The notes: a model not told the origin generated them from the letters alone. DNA of 64,000 nt from Prorocentrum cordatum (GCA_963575745.1 CAUYUJ010018721.1:36001-100000); one strand, 5' to 3'. Counted from the stretch's first letter, positions 52,201-60,126 are shown. Numbers and translations: made by a program.

Positions 52201-55200
52201 AGTGGGAGTTCCGCATGCGTCGCCATATCAATATCCTTGAGACTACAGTGTTCAAGAGTCTGTGCAAATACTGTTGCGTCCGCAACCCCGACTCCCGGAT
52301 CCCTGTTCTCTTGGACTCCCAAGTGGCACTAGGCGCGGCGGCCCACGGTCGGAGCAGCAGTCCCGGACTTTCGCATGTGTTGAGCACCTGCTTGCCCTAC
52401 ATCCTGGGAGGCGGGCTCTACATGGGCGGGCTTTACGTCCCGACCGATGTCCATCGAGCGGACGACCCCACGCGCAATCGCCCCGTCCGCCCTCCCTCGC
52501 GTGTCGAGCCTGCTTGGCTGTCGGATATTGACGAGGGTCGGTTCGAGCGATTCGACGTGATAGCGGCTGCCGATGCTGCTTCCGCGTACCCGACGTGTCT
52601 GTGGGGCAGGTTCGCGCTCCTGGTTCTGGCTCGCCGCCCTGCCGCGGGCGCGGGCCCGCACGGGCACCTTGCGACCAGCCGTCAGGAATCGCCATTCCCC
52701 GGCGATCAGGGCGACGCGGCGGCGTCCGCTGAGGCTGGGGGCCCGCCGCTTCTCGCGCCCCCCAGCACCACCAGCTCGCCAACACCCGCCTCGCGGGAGC
52801 CAGCACCCAGTGGTCCGCGCAACGTTCTTCGCACTGACGCCTTGCGTAGTCCCCGGCACGATCATGTCGTGAATTCTGCAGCCAGCGCAGCGCCCGCGGT
52901 GCCCACCGCTTCGGCGCCCCCCTGGGATGTTAGCTCGTTCCCGCCCCCGCCGGCAGGCATGCGCCCTGCCAGCGATGCTGATGCGGCCCCGCAGGGAGGG
53001 GCTCGTGCCGTCGGTGGGGGGCCAGGAGCAGGCGCGCCCGAGGCGAGGTCCCGCTCGCAGCGCCCGGAACGTTCGCGAAGTCGCGCTCGCGGTCCTTCTT
53101 CTTCTGCTGCTGAGGAGGGAGCGCGCGCGGGCGGCTCCCATGAGGGCCGTGCAGTGGCCGCCGCGTCAGCGCCCGCGCGCTTACCCCCTGTCGGCGGCTC
53201 GCATTCGCAGTCGGCGGGGGGCGCGGCCGCCGCGTTCGACAGCGAGCGCCAGTTACGGCCAGCTGATGCTGCCAAGTTGATGGCCGCTTGCGCGCTCCTC
53301 GGCGTGCAGTTGAGCACTTCAGACTCCGGGGTGCACCGGGCGTGGCGGCGGTTAGCGACCCCCCACCACCCGACCAAGTCGCGAGGCTGCCATGCTTCCG
53401 CGGCTCGTTGGCAGCAGTTTTGCGACGCCCGGTCCCAGCTGCTCGGGCCCTTCCGCGAATTGCGCGTCCACGGCGGATCCGTTGCGGGGGCGCAACCTGG
53501 GAAATCCCCAGCCTCGACGCGCGGTCTCGTGGACAGCGCGCCGCGGCCGCCACAGGCGACCGAGGCCGTCGGCGCCGTGTCTGGCGCGACTCCCGCCAGC
53601 GCCCGGACGGCCTTGTCGGCGGCGTGTTGCGGCGGCGGCCTCGGGTCTCCGGAACGCGCGGCCGCGCCTAGCGCTGCGCCTGGCGTTCTTTCGGCGCGGG
53701 GCGCTAGGACCAGCGTGGGCCCTCCGGCTCGCGCCGCAAGTGCGCCACCAGCACCGCGCGCCGACGATGTGCCCACGCCTGCTTCCGTGCATCGTTCGCA
53801 GTCGAGCGCCCGTGCGCGCGTGCATGATGCCTCGCCGCCCGCCGCCGCCTCATACGCCGTGCCGCCGGCCGCCCCTCGTGCCAGGGCCGCTCCGAGGTCT
53901 CTGGAACTCGCGGCCGCGCTTAGCGCCGCGCCCATGGCGGGAGACCCGCCCGTTGGCAACGCGGATTTCCCCGACTCCAGGGAAGCTGCCCATGGCATAG
54001 TCTCTGAGGCGCTGGCGGCTGCGCCACACTTTTCCGAGTCCTTGGAGCCCTCTGCGCGCGCGGCCCAAGGTCCGCCCCAAGTCGGGGCGTGGGCCACCTC
54101 GGCTGCGATGCGCACCAGCCAGGTCGCTGTCCCAGCGGCCGCGGTCAGGCTCGCGCGTGCCGAACGGCGTGCTTTGGCGCGGTTCCGAAGCGCGGTCGAC
54201 GCTGTCGATGCCGCTCTGACCGAGGTCGAGCTGGAGAGAGGCGCGGAGACTGGAGAGAGCGCGGGAGAGCTGGCAGAGCGTATCCTGCCGCTCCTCGCCG
54301 AGCTCGAGCGCCGTAAGGCTGCATTGTGCAGCGCCCGCTCACGTCTTGCCAATTGTGTCAGAGAGGCCGCGTCCGCCGGGCCCCCCGCGGCGGCGGCGGA
54401 CCTTTTTGCGCCTGCGGCAGTGCCGGCTGCCCCCGCGGAGGTGGACAGCGCCGCCGAGGCTGAGGCGAGGGTAGGTACGGTCCCGCACAGCGAGGCTGGA
54501 ACGGCGCCGCAGGGCGGTGGCCGTGCCGCCATTACCTGGCATCGGCGAGTCCCCCACCCCGCGCGCCGCCGCCGCCGTGCAGCAGGTGCTGCGCCTCCGA
54601 GCGCTCCGCGGTCAGGCGCCGTCCTGTCTTCGGCTGACGCCGCACATCAGGGCGAGCGGCAGCGCCCGCGGCTTATGGCGCTAGACGGCCCAGGGGCCGA
54701 GCTGTCCCCAGCCGCGCCGACGCCTTCTGGCTCGACCGCTGCAGCTGACTCCGGTCGCGGCCTTAGCCCCGCGCCTCCTCTCGCGCGAATCTCGTTCGTT
54801 CGGGGCTCTCGTTTCGCCCCCGCTGATGAGAGCAGGCGTACACGCTCGCTCGTTGCATTCGAGCTGTGGCTTGGTGAGCACACGGGCATTGTCCCTGACA
54901 CGCTCTACCGCAGCGGGATCTTAGCAGGCAGTTTCTTGGCCACGTTCGGAGTTTGGCTCCACGACGCGGGGCTCCCGCAGTACATCTTTGTTCACGCCGT
55001 GCTGGGCGTGCAGGCCAATCACCCTCACTGTAGGGGTTTGCTGACTGAGGCCTGGGATGTTGCTAAATTGTGGAAGCTTTCCGAGCCTCCAGCGCGCTTC
55101 TTCGGGCATGCCCGCAGCTTCCCCGGGCTCCGCCCGCCGCTTCCCCGAGCGCTCCTTCGCGCGATGGTTAGCTTGTGCCTGCTGTGGGAGTGGCCCGAGA

Positions 55201-55841
55201 TGGCTGCCCTGGTGCTGGCTGGTTTCACGATGTCCCTGCGTCCAGGCGAGATTCTCCACGCGAAGCGTTGTGACTTGTCGCTGCCATGCGACCGCTTTGA
55301 GCCGGAAGGCGACGCCTTCTTGTCGATTGCAGTTCCTGAGAGTTGTCGGTCTTATCCGATTCAATACGCTCGTTGTTCGGATCGAGCGACCGTCAAAATT
55401 ATGGAGATTGTGTTTCGGCATGTGGGCCCCACCGATCCGCTCATGACCACGACCTCTGGTCAGAGCGGCTTCCGTACTCGGTGGAACCATCTACTTGTCG
55501 GCTTGGGCGTGCCGCTCGCCAAGATGCCTGCGGGGTTCGACATCACACCCGTTGGCCTTCAAGGCACAGGCGCCACAGACTTCAATGCCGCTACGGAGCA
55601 TTTGCCACGCGTCTTCTGGCGGTGCCGCTGGCGCCAGGCGTCCACCGCCGAGGGATACCTGCAAGACGCTGCCGCTTCTACTGTCCTTGCCGCCCTCCCT
55701 GAGGCCTCTCGGTCTCTGGTCGAGTACTGTGCGTCTGTTAGCGACTACCTTGTCGCGTCCTTCCTGAATGCTGGCCCTGCCGGGTGGCCCATTCAGCTCG
55801 CAGCCGCCCGCCGAACTCTTGTCACTTCGCAAGGGCTTTGA
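46158..55841 (+). CDS. DIRS/PAT-like polyprotein: gag-like, RT, RNase H, tyrosine recombinase
   Basis: 3227 codons from the ATG inside repeat A1 to TGA 11 bp before B1. Residues 1-1450 are Ala/Pro-rich and gag-like, with tandem PAPTPALTPAL repeats (47700-48230) and three RDL(P/W)RSLG repeats (48560-48970). RT: motif A SCDDLREFYYTF (Asp 1656-1657), motif B ALAMGDNMAVEIANSAH, motif C LNIDDH (Asp 1757-1758). RNase H: GTDASLGWGG (Asp 1927), LLDSQVALGA (Asp 2053), RADDPTR (Asp 2102). Tyrosine recombinase: SLRPGEI (Arg 3028) and Y3167 in STAEGYLQDA. The expected H-x-x-R box reads V-G-L-Q (3132-3135), lacking both catalytic residues. Function: copies element RNA into DNA and integrates the circle. 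The frame is open upstream to 44814, but that part lies outside the element. A later start, such as the ATG at 46611, is possible. Confidence 0.85.
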   Translation: MHLSIPFAPATQSSAASRPRACPTPAPFAPFRARARPGRQGPAQAADPEDRFVVYAAATFYVYSAWSSAKRRSSAAPPSSVARDLLPRQLVLTRGCARSPRAGDRWRLGFPLSARVLPAALQAACTRPAASSLQVGRPCPSGPLSVRRLWPMAQRPAAFAGAHSQTTSRPSLPPPLPPSSVGEGRDDDGDDARAPCTGTHAAAQSAAPPTAQRCPAKGVGSPLLGSSSAAGQVSSRAASLHPAPRAFQAEGWEKEVLSNLSLLPPHAPSLNAASWFRADVRRCAPFTCFAASAAAAELASPDVPLRGVSVPDARAPIRGAASDAAVPPRCGVPLVWPLRPSPGLDPEPRHNARRVGPPPGLTAPVSQAATPVAADEGRTTAQHDDAARGEQHEQRSLPTRLRGGPPPGLGRLEGAPAPVGPLVTLADVEAGAHGHPSVPSGELLRAVPLPLALAVGAPAFGGSEGVGMRPSSDAVTAPQGGVRTAPSAATAAHAPGTPPRSSPWAALPSRVGLQPPPGLELPRPAPTPARTPALTAAAPAHALSPAPAPSPSPAPRPAPTPALTPALVATALTPALAPAPTPAPPPAARPAPTPALAPALAAAAPTPAFTPAPAPAPTPTLRPAPTPALTPALTGTAPTPALMPAPAPTLTPAPRSAPTPALTPALTAAAPTPAPAPAPAPAPTPGGASTVLSFHPPPGFEALSGPAVWQVVPLPGFASLEAGTRVPPPHNRCAVGFPFSDSGSWQWAIPCLGAPPLPPREPRPSVFNAGLLASSVAGATWDAGAASPGPLSCDEARSNARDLWRSLGVRVDPPVALPRLASLVASATSGLAYASDQGVADAAWPTSASAGPPANGVAPSSHRDLPRSLGACGEPSASLPGLVPALGGGAQRASAASAGSAPSGVASSTRLASAARAGPPDIGAARASLRDLPRSLGGAPSAFLPSSASGLPGASRMAYVAGARPSASGPLAAATSAGPSRACSLSSRPTRRANVEKEPTPSAPIQAAAGGLPAVAAEVACNPAGRQATRQASPSSLASGSRTRRSRKQRLRRGGRRGRTSGHGSRGCRAASSGPQSAGRPPSTTDPPSEPTGHFCRDAPDGAGPDSSGSGPKCADGRPRRIVHFDASDRPSARVAADPCRAASAGSQAAGGAAPHGGASQRRGGRTRAACTGRGLMQRRVAASADAVAARRAWAERGRESRHALLQRCCCGPAGRCTCRCRDSRSTPGSPSGPSGHFGQFHRAAGAPAVRASGAPGAGSGAEAPASGAPDSSAAAPGTSRASTCTGRSAPFVADLSALLRLFPGACIDVTHWAAALAQVGMGTRCSLAAFTRSSLCASDWDDSYLLESAPRDPWPCPPSPPLPPPPGHLTGRARERWRVRRAARTLSQHAVVALNWLTLGHPSFAPAEARVRATVTPCQEGVRSRLERLCRIAVRLARGGKSDLGRAFAKFDSTEVSLHGLATHVAALEASFTSSSQVPAPMRQLPVSATPLASSLAAAAGWDPTQAEPFDLRVQASRIKWDYSPTFDPTPYLSDDLVRSAFHDPEVMRLPENEWPSGFSGARVHMDREQLWELLRKWDSCGALYLTPSDDLAWDEACGAFRVPKDEYHDRLILNPTVVNSRCSSVSSSTQRLGQGFLLCRLGLAPGEWLVVSCDDLREFYYTFKVPPARARRNALRVKLPSSRFKGFNAWRKDLEGLGVSPCLNALAMGDNMAVEIANSAHEGVLRSFGALRPSEQAVHRMPFPRGPYVEMLNIDDHTGFQKLSWRGSAPRPDDPTRRDREVFAACDRGYPQVGLIQHPGKRARGETHKVVVGAEVEGRIGIVCAPLVRTVALCRLTLIQVFLGRSTRALLSSLVGCWVQVFLYRRPILSIFTHIYTFISTLPDDGLEYELPPSVRDELQACAYLAFVAMTDLRATPCPEVFGTDASLGWGGVVRSDISSHLSQELWRRSEHGGWHTRLPDRHLLMVLSRGHFLGPELTQLRREAGLPFLELPIAPRWISELSEALRFRLAYKWEFRMRRHINILETTVFKSLCKYCCVRNPDSRIPVLLDSQVALGAAAHGRSSSPGLSHVLSTCLPYILGGGLYMGGLYVPTDVHRADDPTRNRPVRPPSRVEPAWLSDIDEGRFERFDVIAAADAASAYPTCLWGRFALLVLARRPAAGAGPHGHLATSRQESPFPGDQGDAAASAEAGGPPLLAPPSTTSSPTPASREPAPSGPRNVLRTDALRSPRHDHVVNSAASAAPAVPTASAPPWDVSSFPPPPAGMRPASDADAAPQGGARAVGGGPGAGAPEARSRSQRPERSRSRARGPSSSAAEEGARAGGSHEGRAVAAASAPARLPPVGGSHSQSAGGAAAAFDSERQLRPADAAKLMAACALLGVQLSTSDSGVHRAWRRLATPHHPTKSRGCHASAARWQQFCDARSQLLGPFRELRVHGGSVAGAQPGKSPASTRGLVDSAPRPPQATEAVGAVSGATPASARTALSAACCGGGLGSPERAAAPSAAPGVLSARGARTSVGPPARAASAPPAPRADDVPTPASVHRSQSSARARVHDASPPAAASYAVPPAAPRARAAPRSLELAAALSAAPMAGDPPVGNADFPDSREAAHGIVSEALAAAPHFSESLEPSARAAQGPPQVGAWATSAAMRTSQVAVPAAAVRLARAERRALARFRSAVDAVDAALTEVELERGAETGESAGELAERILPLLAELERRKAALCSARSRLANCVREAASAGPPAAAADLFAPAAVPAAPAEVDSAAEAEARVGTVPHSEAGTAPQGGGRAAITWHRRVPHPARRRRRAAGAAPPSAPRSGAVLSSADAAHQGERQRPRLMALDGPGAELSPAAPTPSGSTAAADSGRGLSPAPPLARISFVRGSRFAPADESRRTRSLVAFELWLGEHTGIVPDTLYRSGILAGSFLATFGVWLHDAGLPQYIFVHAVLGVQANHPHCRGLLTEAWDVAKLWKLSEPPARFFGHARSFPGLRPPLPRALLRAMVSLCLLWEWPEMAALVLAGFTMSLRPGEILHAKRCDLSLPCDRFEPEGDAFLSIAVPESCRSYPIQYARCSDRATVKIMEIVFRHVGPTDPLMTTTSGQSGFRTRWNHLLVGLGVPLAKMPAGFDITPVGLQGTGATDFNAATEHLPRVFWRCRWRQASTAEGYLQDAAASTVLAALPEASRSLVEYCASVSDYLVASFLNAGPAGWPIQLAAARRTLVTSQGL

Positions 55842-55852
55842 GCATGGGTATG

Positions 55853-56016
55853 GCTGCTACGACCTCCTGATGGTCGTCCAGGGGCCCGTGTTGGACACGG
55901 CCACCTGAGTGCGCCGCACGGTGCGATCGCGGCGGCCCGTTTCTCTCTACGGCCCGCCGCGCGCGCGCCGCGCGTCCGCCCCGAGACGACTGCTCTTCTG
56001 CGCAGCGAGCGGGGAT
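55853..56016 (+). repeat. Split direct repeat B1
   Basis: 164 bp beginning GCTGCTACGACCTCCTGATG and ending AGCGGGGAT. It differs from B2 only at 55918 (A here, G in B2). Its final AT is also the first AT of A2. Confidence 0.95.
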
Positions 56017-56070
56017 GCACCTCTCTATCCCCTTCGCGCCCGCTACGCAGTCGTCTGCAGCTTCTCGGCC
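56015..56070 (+). repeat. Split direct repeat A2
   Basis: Identical to A1 over 56 bp. Together with B1 it reproduces the junction expected in the circular DNA intermediate. 43 bp of spacer (56071-56113) separate it from B2. Confidence 0.95.
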
Positions 56071-56113
56071 CCCACCCTCTACCTCCCTCCTTCTTCAAAG
56101 GCTGGCCTGCGGC

Positions 56114-56277
56114 GCTGCTACGACCTCCTGATGGTCGTCCAGGGGCCCGTGTTGGACACGGCCACCTGAGTGCGCCGCGCGGTGCGATCGCGGCGGCCCG
56201 TTTCTCTCTACGGCCCGCCGCGCGCGCGCCGCGCGTCCGCCCCGAGACGACTGCTCTTCTGCGCAGCGAGCGGGGAT
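56114..56277 (+). repeat. Split direct repeat B2 (right terminus)
   Basis: 164 bp, 163 identical to B1. It ends GGGGAT directly against CATCATCATCATCC of the microsatellite. Confidence 0.95.
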
Positions 56278-56483
56278 CATCATCATCATCCTCATCATCA
56301 TAACTATCGTTATCATTATCATTAGCATCATCCGCATCATCACAATCATCCTCATCATCAGCATCAGTAACATCATCCTCCGCATCATCATCAGCATCAA
56401 CATCACCATCACCATCAACAGCAGCAGCAGCATCATCATCATCATCATCATCATCATCCCCAGTATCATCCTCAACCTCATCA
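56276..56483. repeat. (ATC)n microsatellite, right half
   Basis: Impure ATC repeats (CATCATC with ATT, AGC and CTC variants) between the DIRS-like element and the 5' end of the LINE. Includes (CAG)4 near 56420. Minus-strand poly-Met frames are artefacts. Confidence 0.95.
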
Positions 56484-56505
56484 TCCGTAGCCTTTTTGGC
56501 TCAAG
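56484..56505 (+). other. Dinoflagellate spliced-leader (DinoSL) relic
   Basis: TCCGTAGCC, then TTTTTGGCTCAAG, matches the 22-nt DinoSL (D-CCGTAGCCATTTTGGCTCAAG) at 21 of 22 positions; position 10 is T instead of A. It is followed by CACGAAACG and not by a GT splice donor, so it is not an SL-RNA gene. It is the signature left when a trans-spliced mRNA is reverse transcribed into the genome. Confidence 0.9.
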
Positions 56506-56654
56506 CACGAAACGTGCGGCCTGGCGCTTCGTGCTTGGTCGCTGCCGAGGGCCAGGCTCGAGGTTATTTTAGCCTCAGGCGGCTCCGATAAAACTTGTGT
56601 TATCCTGTGTGCGAGCTCCCCTGCCCCGTGCCGCCCCGATCCTCAGAACTAGGC
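56506..56654 (+). promoter_or_regulatory. LINE 5' leader with hairpin potential
   Basis: GCACGAA (starting at the G of the leader) can pair with TTCGTGC at about 56537-56543, and CCTGGC near 56520 with GCCAGG near 56567. This predicts a structured leader of about 150 nt before the ATG at 56655. A role in translation or RT priming is only a guess. Confidence 0.4.
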
Positions 56655-57344
56655 ATGGCGAGCGCTGAGAAGATCCAGAAGATGCTGCACGATCACGTTG
56701 CAGCCACTATTGAAGCCACATCGAAAATGCTAGACGATCGATTGAATATCCTAGGTCAGTCCGAGTCCCTCAAGGAGATGACCACCCGCATCGATAAGAT
56801 CCAGGAATCACAGAGAATGACAGATGCGAGGATGGACGCACTCGAGCACGCTCATCAGCATGCAATGTCTCGGAGTCCTTTGTCACACGTCGTGCAGTCG
56901 GGCAAGCGTCGTGCAGTGGATGGTGGGTCTGCGGGGGACGGACCGACGTCGACAGGAGGTGGTGGAGGAGGTGCATATGTTGCCAGCCTCGAGGATGCAC
57001 ATAGGTTGCTCATACTTGGATTCCAGGACCGTCTCATGGCATCGACTCTCGAGCGCGTGGGCAAGGATATTGCCTCGAAGTGTGCGACCACGTCAGCTGC
57101 TCGTCTCATTCGGGTGGTATTCGGTCGTCAGAGGACCCGGTCCCGCTGTTTCATGTCTTTTGTTGCCCCCAGAAGCAGGATGTACTTCATATCAAAGCTG
57201 GCGAAGTTGGCTTGGGGACCCTGGGCCTTGATGCTGCCCCACTTAGGCAGAAATTCCCGGATGCTTTTGAGACTGCACCCACGCGCCCCTTTTGATTTCG
57301 AGCCAAATTGGCTAGACAGAAATCAGTTTTTGGTAGATCTGTAA
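56655..57344 (+). pseudogene. LINE ORF1-like region (coiled coil), frameshifted
   Basis: ATG at 56655 opens MASAEKIQKMLHDHVAATIE, and a heptad-rich helix continues to about residue 75. A Gly/Ser linker follows (TGGGGGGAY), then ASLEDAHRLLILGF. Around 57100 the protein-like reading moves from this frame to the one reading CPQKQDVLHIKAGEVGLGTL (57170-57230), so a frameshift is inferred. A TGA at 57294 breaks PTRPF|FRAKLARQ, where Trp is likely in an intact copy. ORF1-type proteins of LINEs bind RNA. No zinc knuckle is seen here. Confidence 0.6.
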
Positions 57345-58745
57345 GTTCAGTTTTGTCTTCGGGCCCCTCGGCTGAGCAGAGCCGGCATGAGGCCGTCGCT
57401 CTCGAGCGGGAGATTGTGCTTAATCTCCCCTCCAGTTCGAGCTCGGGGTCTTGCTCGTCCTCTGACTCGTCAGATTCTGACTCATGCAGCAGCGACGGCT
57501 CGGGGTCGCCGTTTGATATGTCTCTGCCTTTTGCTCCCCCTCCCTCCTGTTCTCTCGCTTTTCTCACCTGGAACTCTTGAGGACTCTTCGCCTCAATCGC
57601 TGCTTCCTCTCCCCGTGCACCACGTCGATACATGAAGTTACTGGCATACCCCCGTCGTGCAAGCATACTTTGCGTTCAAGAAACTCACGGAACTGCTGGC
57701 GATACGAAAGCGATTTAGAAGGATTTGCGGAATTGGACTGTGGGTTTCTCGGGGCACTCGTCGGACATTGCTGGTGGTGTCCTTGCTGCTATCTCTCCAT
57801 CCCTCTGCTCTCTTCACGGACACTCGGCGCTGCAAGGTCGAAGACGGTCGCATCCTTCTTACCAAATGTACGGGCAGATTTGCTTCTCTCTGGGTCCTCA
57901 ATGTACATCTACCTACCTCGGTGGAGCCCATGTGGGTTTTCAATCGTGCACTTGGGCGCGTCCAGGAATGTATGCGTGACGCTGGAAATGCTCTGGTTTC
58001 GATTAGGGGAGATTTCAACTTTGCCTTGGAGGAGGGCGGGGGACAATGTGGTGACGGATCTGGGTGGCGCCCCGGGGATCGGCATCGGCGCGATTCGTTT
58101 TCTCGGTTCTTCCCGCGGTGGGCTGAAATCCACCAGCCAGATCCTACACGGAGGGAAATGCTGAATAATGCACTGGTTCACGGTAGCCGACTTGACCACC
58201 GTCTCTATCTTGCCAATCCTTCTGCTGCGGTTGCTGGTCTCTCGATTTCGTGCTCTGCGATTGGGCGCGCGACGTTCGCTGGTAACGTTTCGGAGCATAT
58301 CCCTGTGGCAGCGACTTTTCGGACCTTTGCTCCCTCTGGTTTTCAAAAAATGCCATCGCGGGTTGGGCCCCGCCTTATTTTTCATGCTGCGCTCGAATTT
58401 CTCTTGAAAGACATGGACCGCCCGGCGCCGATTGGGGGGCAAGTCTGTCTTGTGAAGCAGTGCGCGAGGGAAGCTGCCAACCAAACTCGTCGTCGCATGA
58501 AGCGCGTGTTAGCTGAGGAGGCATATGCAAAGATCCACTTCGCACTTGCAGCATTGCGCGGGTTTCGCGCACGGAGCTTGCAGAGGGTTTGTGACGCGGT
58601 GCAGTGTCACCATGATATCGCGCGTCTCTTTGCCCTCTCGTCTGGTATTTGCTTCTCGCTGCCGTCTCTCTGCGATCATTCAGATGTTGCAGAGCGCCCG
58701 CATTTCGGAACTGGAAACGGCTGCGGGCCAGGAGGGGGGGCCTGA
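57345..58745 (+). pseudogene. LINE APE-type endonuclease domain, with stops and a frameshift
   Basis: Motif order follows APE endonucleases: LAFLTWNS then TGA then GL (57578); VQETHGTAGD (57674-57700, catalytic Glu of the QETH motif) followed by a TAG at about 57716; SGHSSDIAGGVL (about 57755). After a frameshift near 57860-57890 come LNVHLP, RGDFNFALEE (58005-58030), SRLDHRLYLANPS (58170-58210) and SEHIPVAATF (58290-58320; SDH in the usual motif). The domain nicks DNA at the insertion site in active elements. The 5' part includes a Ser/Asp-rich linker (SSSSSGSCSSSDSSDSDS, 57430-57490). Confidence 0.7.
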
Positions 58746-60126
58746 CTTGAAGGCGCGCGCGCGAGCAAGGTTGCAACGTCGTAAGGAACTCTGGAGGCCA
58801 CTTCAGAAGACGGTCTCCATGGGGAATATAATTGGCCCTGATGGGGACGCACGTGCCTCTTCCGATGAAGCTGGCGAAGCCCTTGCTGGTCATTGGGAGT
58901 CGGTTTTTTGTTGAACATGTGTGTGATATGGATCTCTGGGCCGATCTGGAAAATCATATTGTTCCTGTTCCTGGACTTTCTGACGAGCAACGGTATCTGG
59001 ATCTGGAACCATTCGAGGAACTCGTTAGAGGGCGTGAAGACCCCATGCCTGGCCCCGACGGCATTGTGTTGTCGTGTTGGAAGTCTCCCGCGCCCATTGC
59101 TGTCTTGCGTGATCCCCACTGTCATCCGATGGGGCATCGTGGCGCAGACCCGCCAGCGAGCGCGCGTGAGATGCGATGGGTGTTTCTTGCGAATGGGGGC
59201 CGCCCATCTAATCTCTCATCGTCTCCCTCGCTCTCTCCTGGGGCCTGCCGACCGCTTGCGATGGCTGACGCTGACTGTAAGATTGTGTCACTGGCGTTCT
59301 CTTGGGGGCTAGAACTGGTGGCCCGTGAGACCGCGTCGAAAGCTCAGGCGTGCCTCAAGGGGCGCTCGATGACGGATCAAATTCTCGATGCCGACGCCCG
59401 GGGGCTGCAGCAGTTTATGTTGGGAAGGGATATGTCCTGCATGTTCCTCGCGGACTTTGCGGCAGCGTTTCCGAGCATCGCGATCTCTTGGCCTCTCCGG
59501 GTCCTGGTTCCGATGCCAGTACACACTGGGGTCGTTGGTTTCTTCGAGGCGCTTTACTTTGAGAATATGGGGCGCATTTGTTTCGGTGGGAAACGGCCTG
59601 GAATCATTCGTCTGGATCGCGGCGCGCGCCGGGGGGACCCGTCCAGCATGCTGCCCTTCGGCGTTGGCGCTTGATCCTTGCATTCGACGGATCAGCTCAC
59701 GTTTACCTAGAATGATCCTTGCATGCGCTGACGATCTCTGGTTTGCCCTGCGCGATGTTCTTCTCGAGCTTCCCCTCTTGCTACCTTTGTTGCAGAGCTT
59801 GGATGGCGCGATTGGTCTCTATCTAATTCTTAAGAAATGTGCATTGGTGCAATGTGGGCTGCTTCGCTCACCGCGCACGTCGCGGCGCGCACGGCGTCTC
59901 CTGGGGTCTTTGGGGCCCGGTGCTTCGTCGATCCAGCTTGCGCGGCACGCTCGTTACCTGGGGATTCAGATCGGGCCTGAAGGAGATCGGCACGCGTGGC
60001 ATTCTGCACTGCAGAAGTACCACCAGCGCTCCATTGAGATGCGTCGTCCTCGGCTCGGTCTGGCTATGACTATTCGTGCGTCTGTGATTGTCGTTGTCTC
60101 GCTGCTACGATATGCGATGCAGTTCT
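58746..60126 (+). pseudogene. LINE reverse transcriptase domain, frameshifted
   Basis: PGPDGI (about 59048) opens the RT. RPLAMADADCKIVSLAFSWG and QACLKGRSMTDQILDADARG follow. Motif A is FLADFAAAFPSIAISW (Asp at 59453), and motif B is RGARRGDPSSMLPFG (about 59620-59660). The reading then shifts frame near 59650-59700, and motif C is LACADDLWFALRD (59718-59756). The thumb follows: SIQLARHARYLGIQIGPEGD to the stop at 60126. All catalytic Asp residues are present, but the frame is broken, so it is inactive as read. Confidence 0.75.

Larger units (their letters stand above)
46158..56277 (+). mobile_element. DIRS/PAT-like tyrosine-recombinase retrotransposon, essentially complete
   Basis: A 10.1-kb element with split direct repeats in the PAT/Ngaro arrangement: A1 (46158-46213), one long ORF, B1 (55853-56016), A2 (56015-56070), B2 (56114-56277). 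A1 and A2 are identical over 56 bp; B1 and B2 differ at one base in 164. The internal B1-A2 junction reads GGGGATGCACC, the left border CATCATGCACC and the right border GGGGATCATCAT. All three share AT, so a circle whose junction contains AT recombined into AT of an ATC microsatellite without making a target duplication. The ORF carries RT, RNase H and a YR-like domain; no methyltransferase domain was seen. The near-identity of the repeats and the intact ORF suggest a recent insertion. Confidence 0.9.

Noticed and set aside
56484-56505. Spliced-leader RNA gene
   Set aside because: The leader sequence is followed by CACGAAACG instead of a GT donor and SL-RNA intron, and it sits at the start of a LINE. 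It is a relic of trans-splicing.
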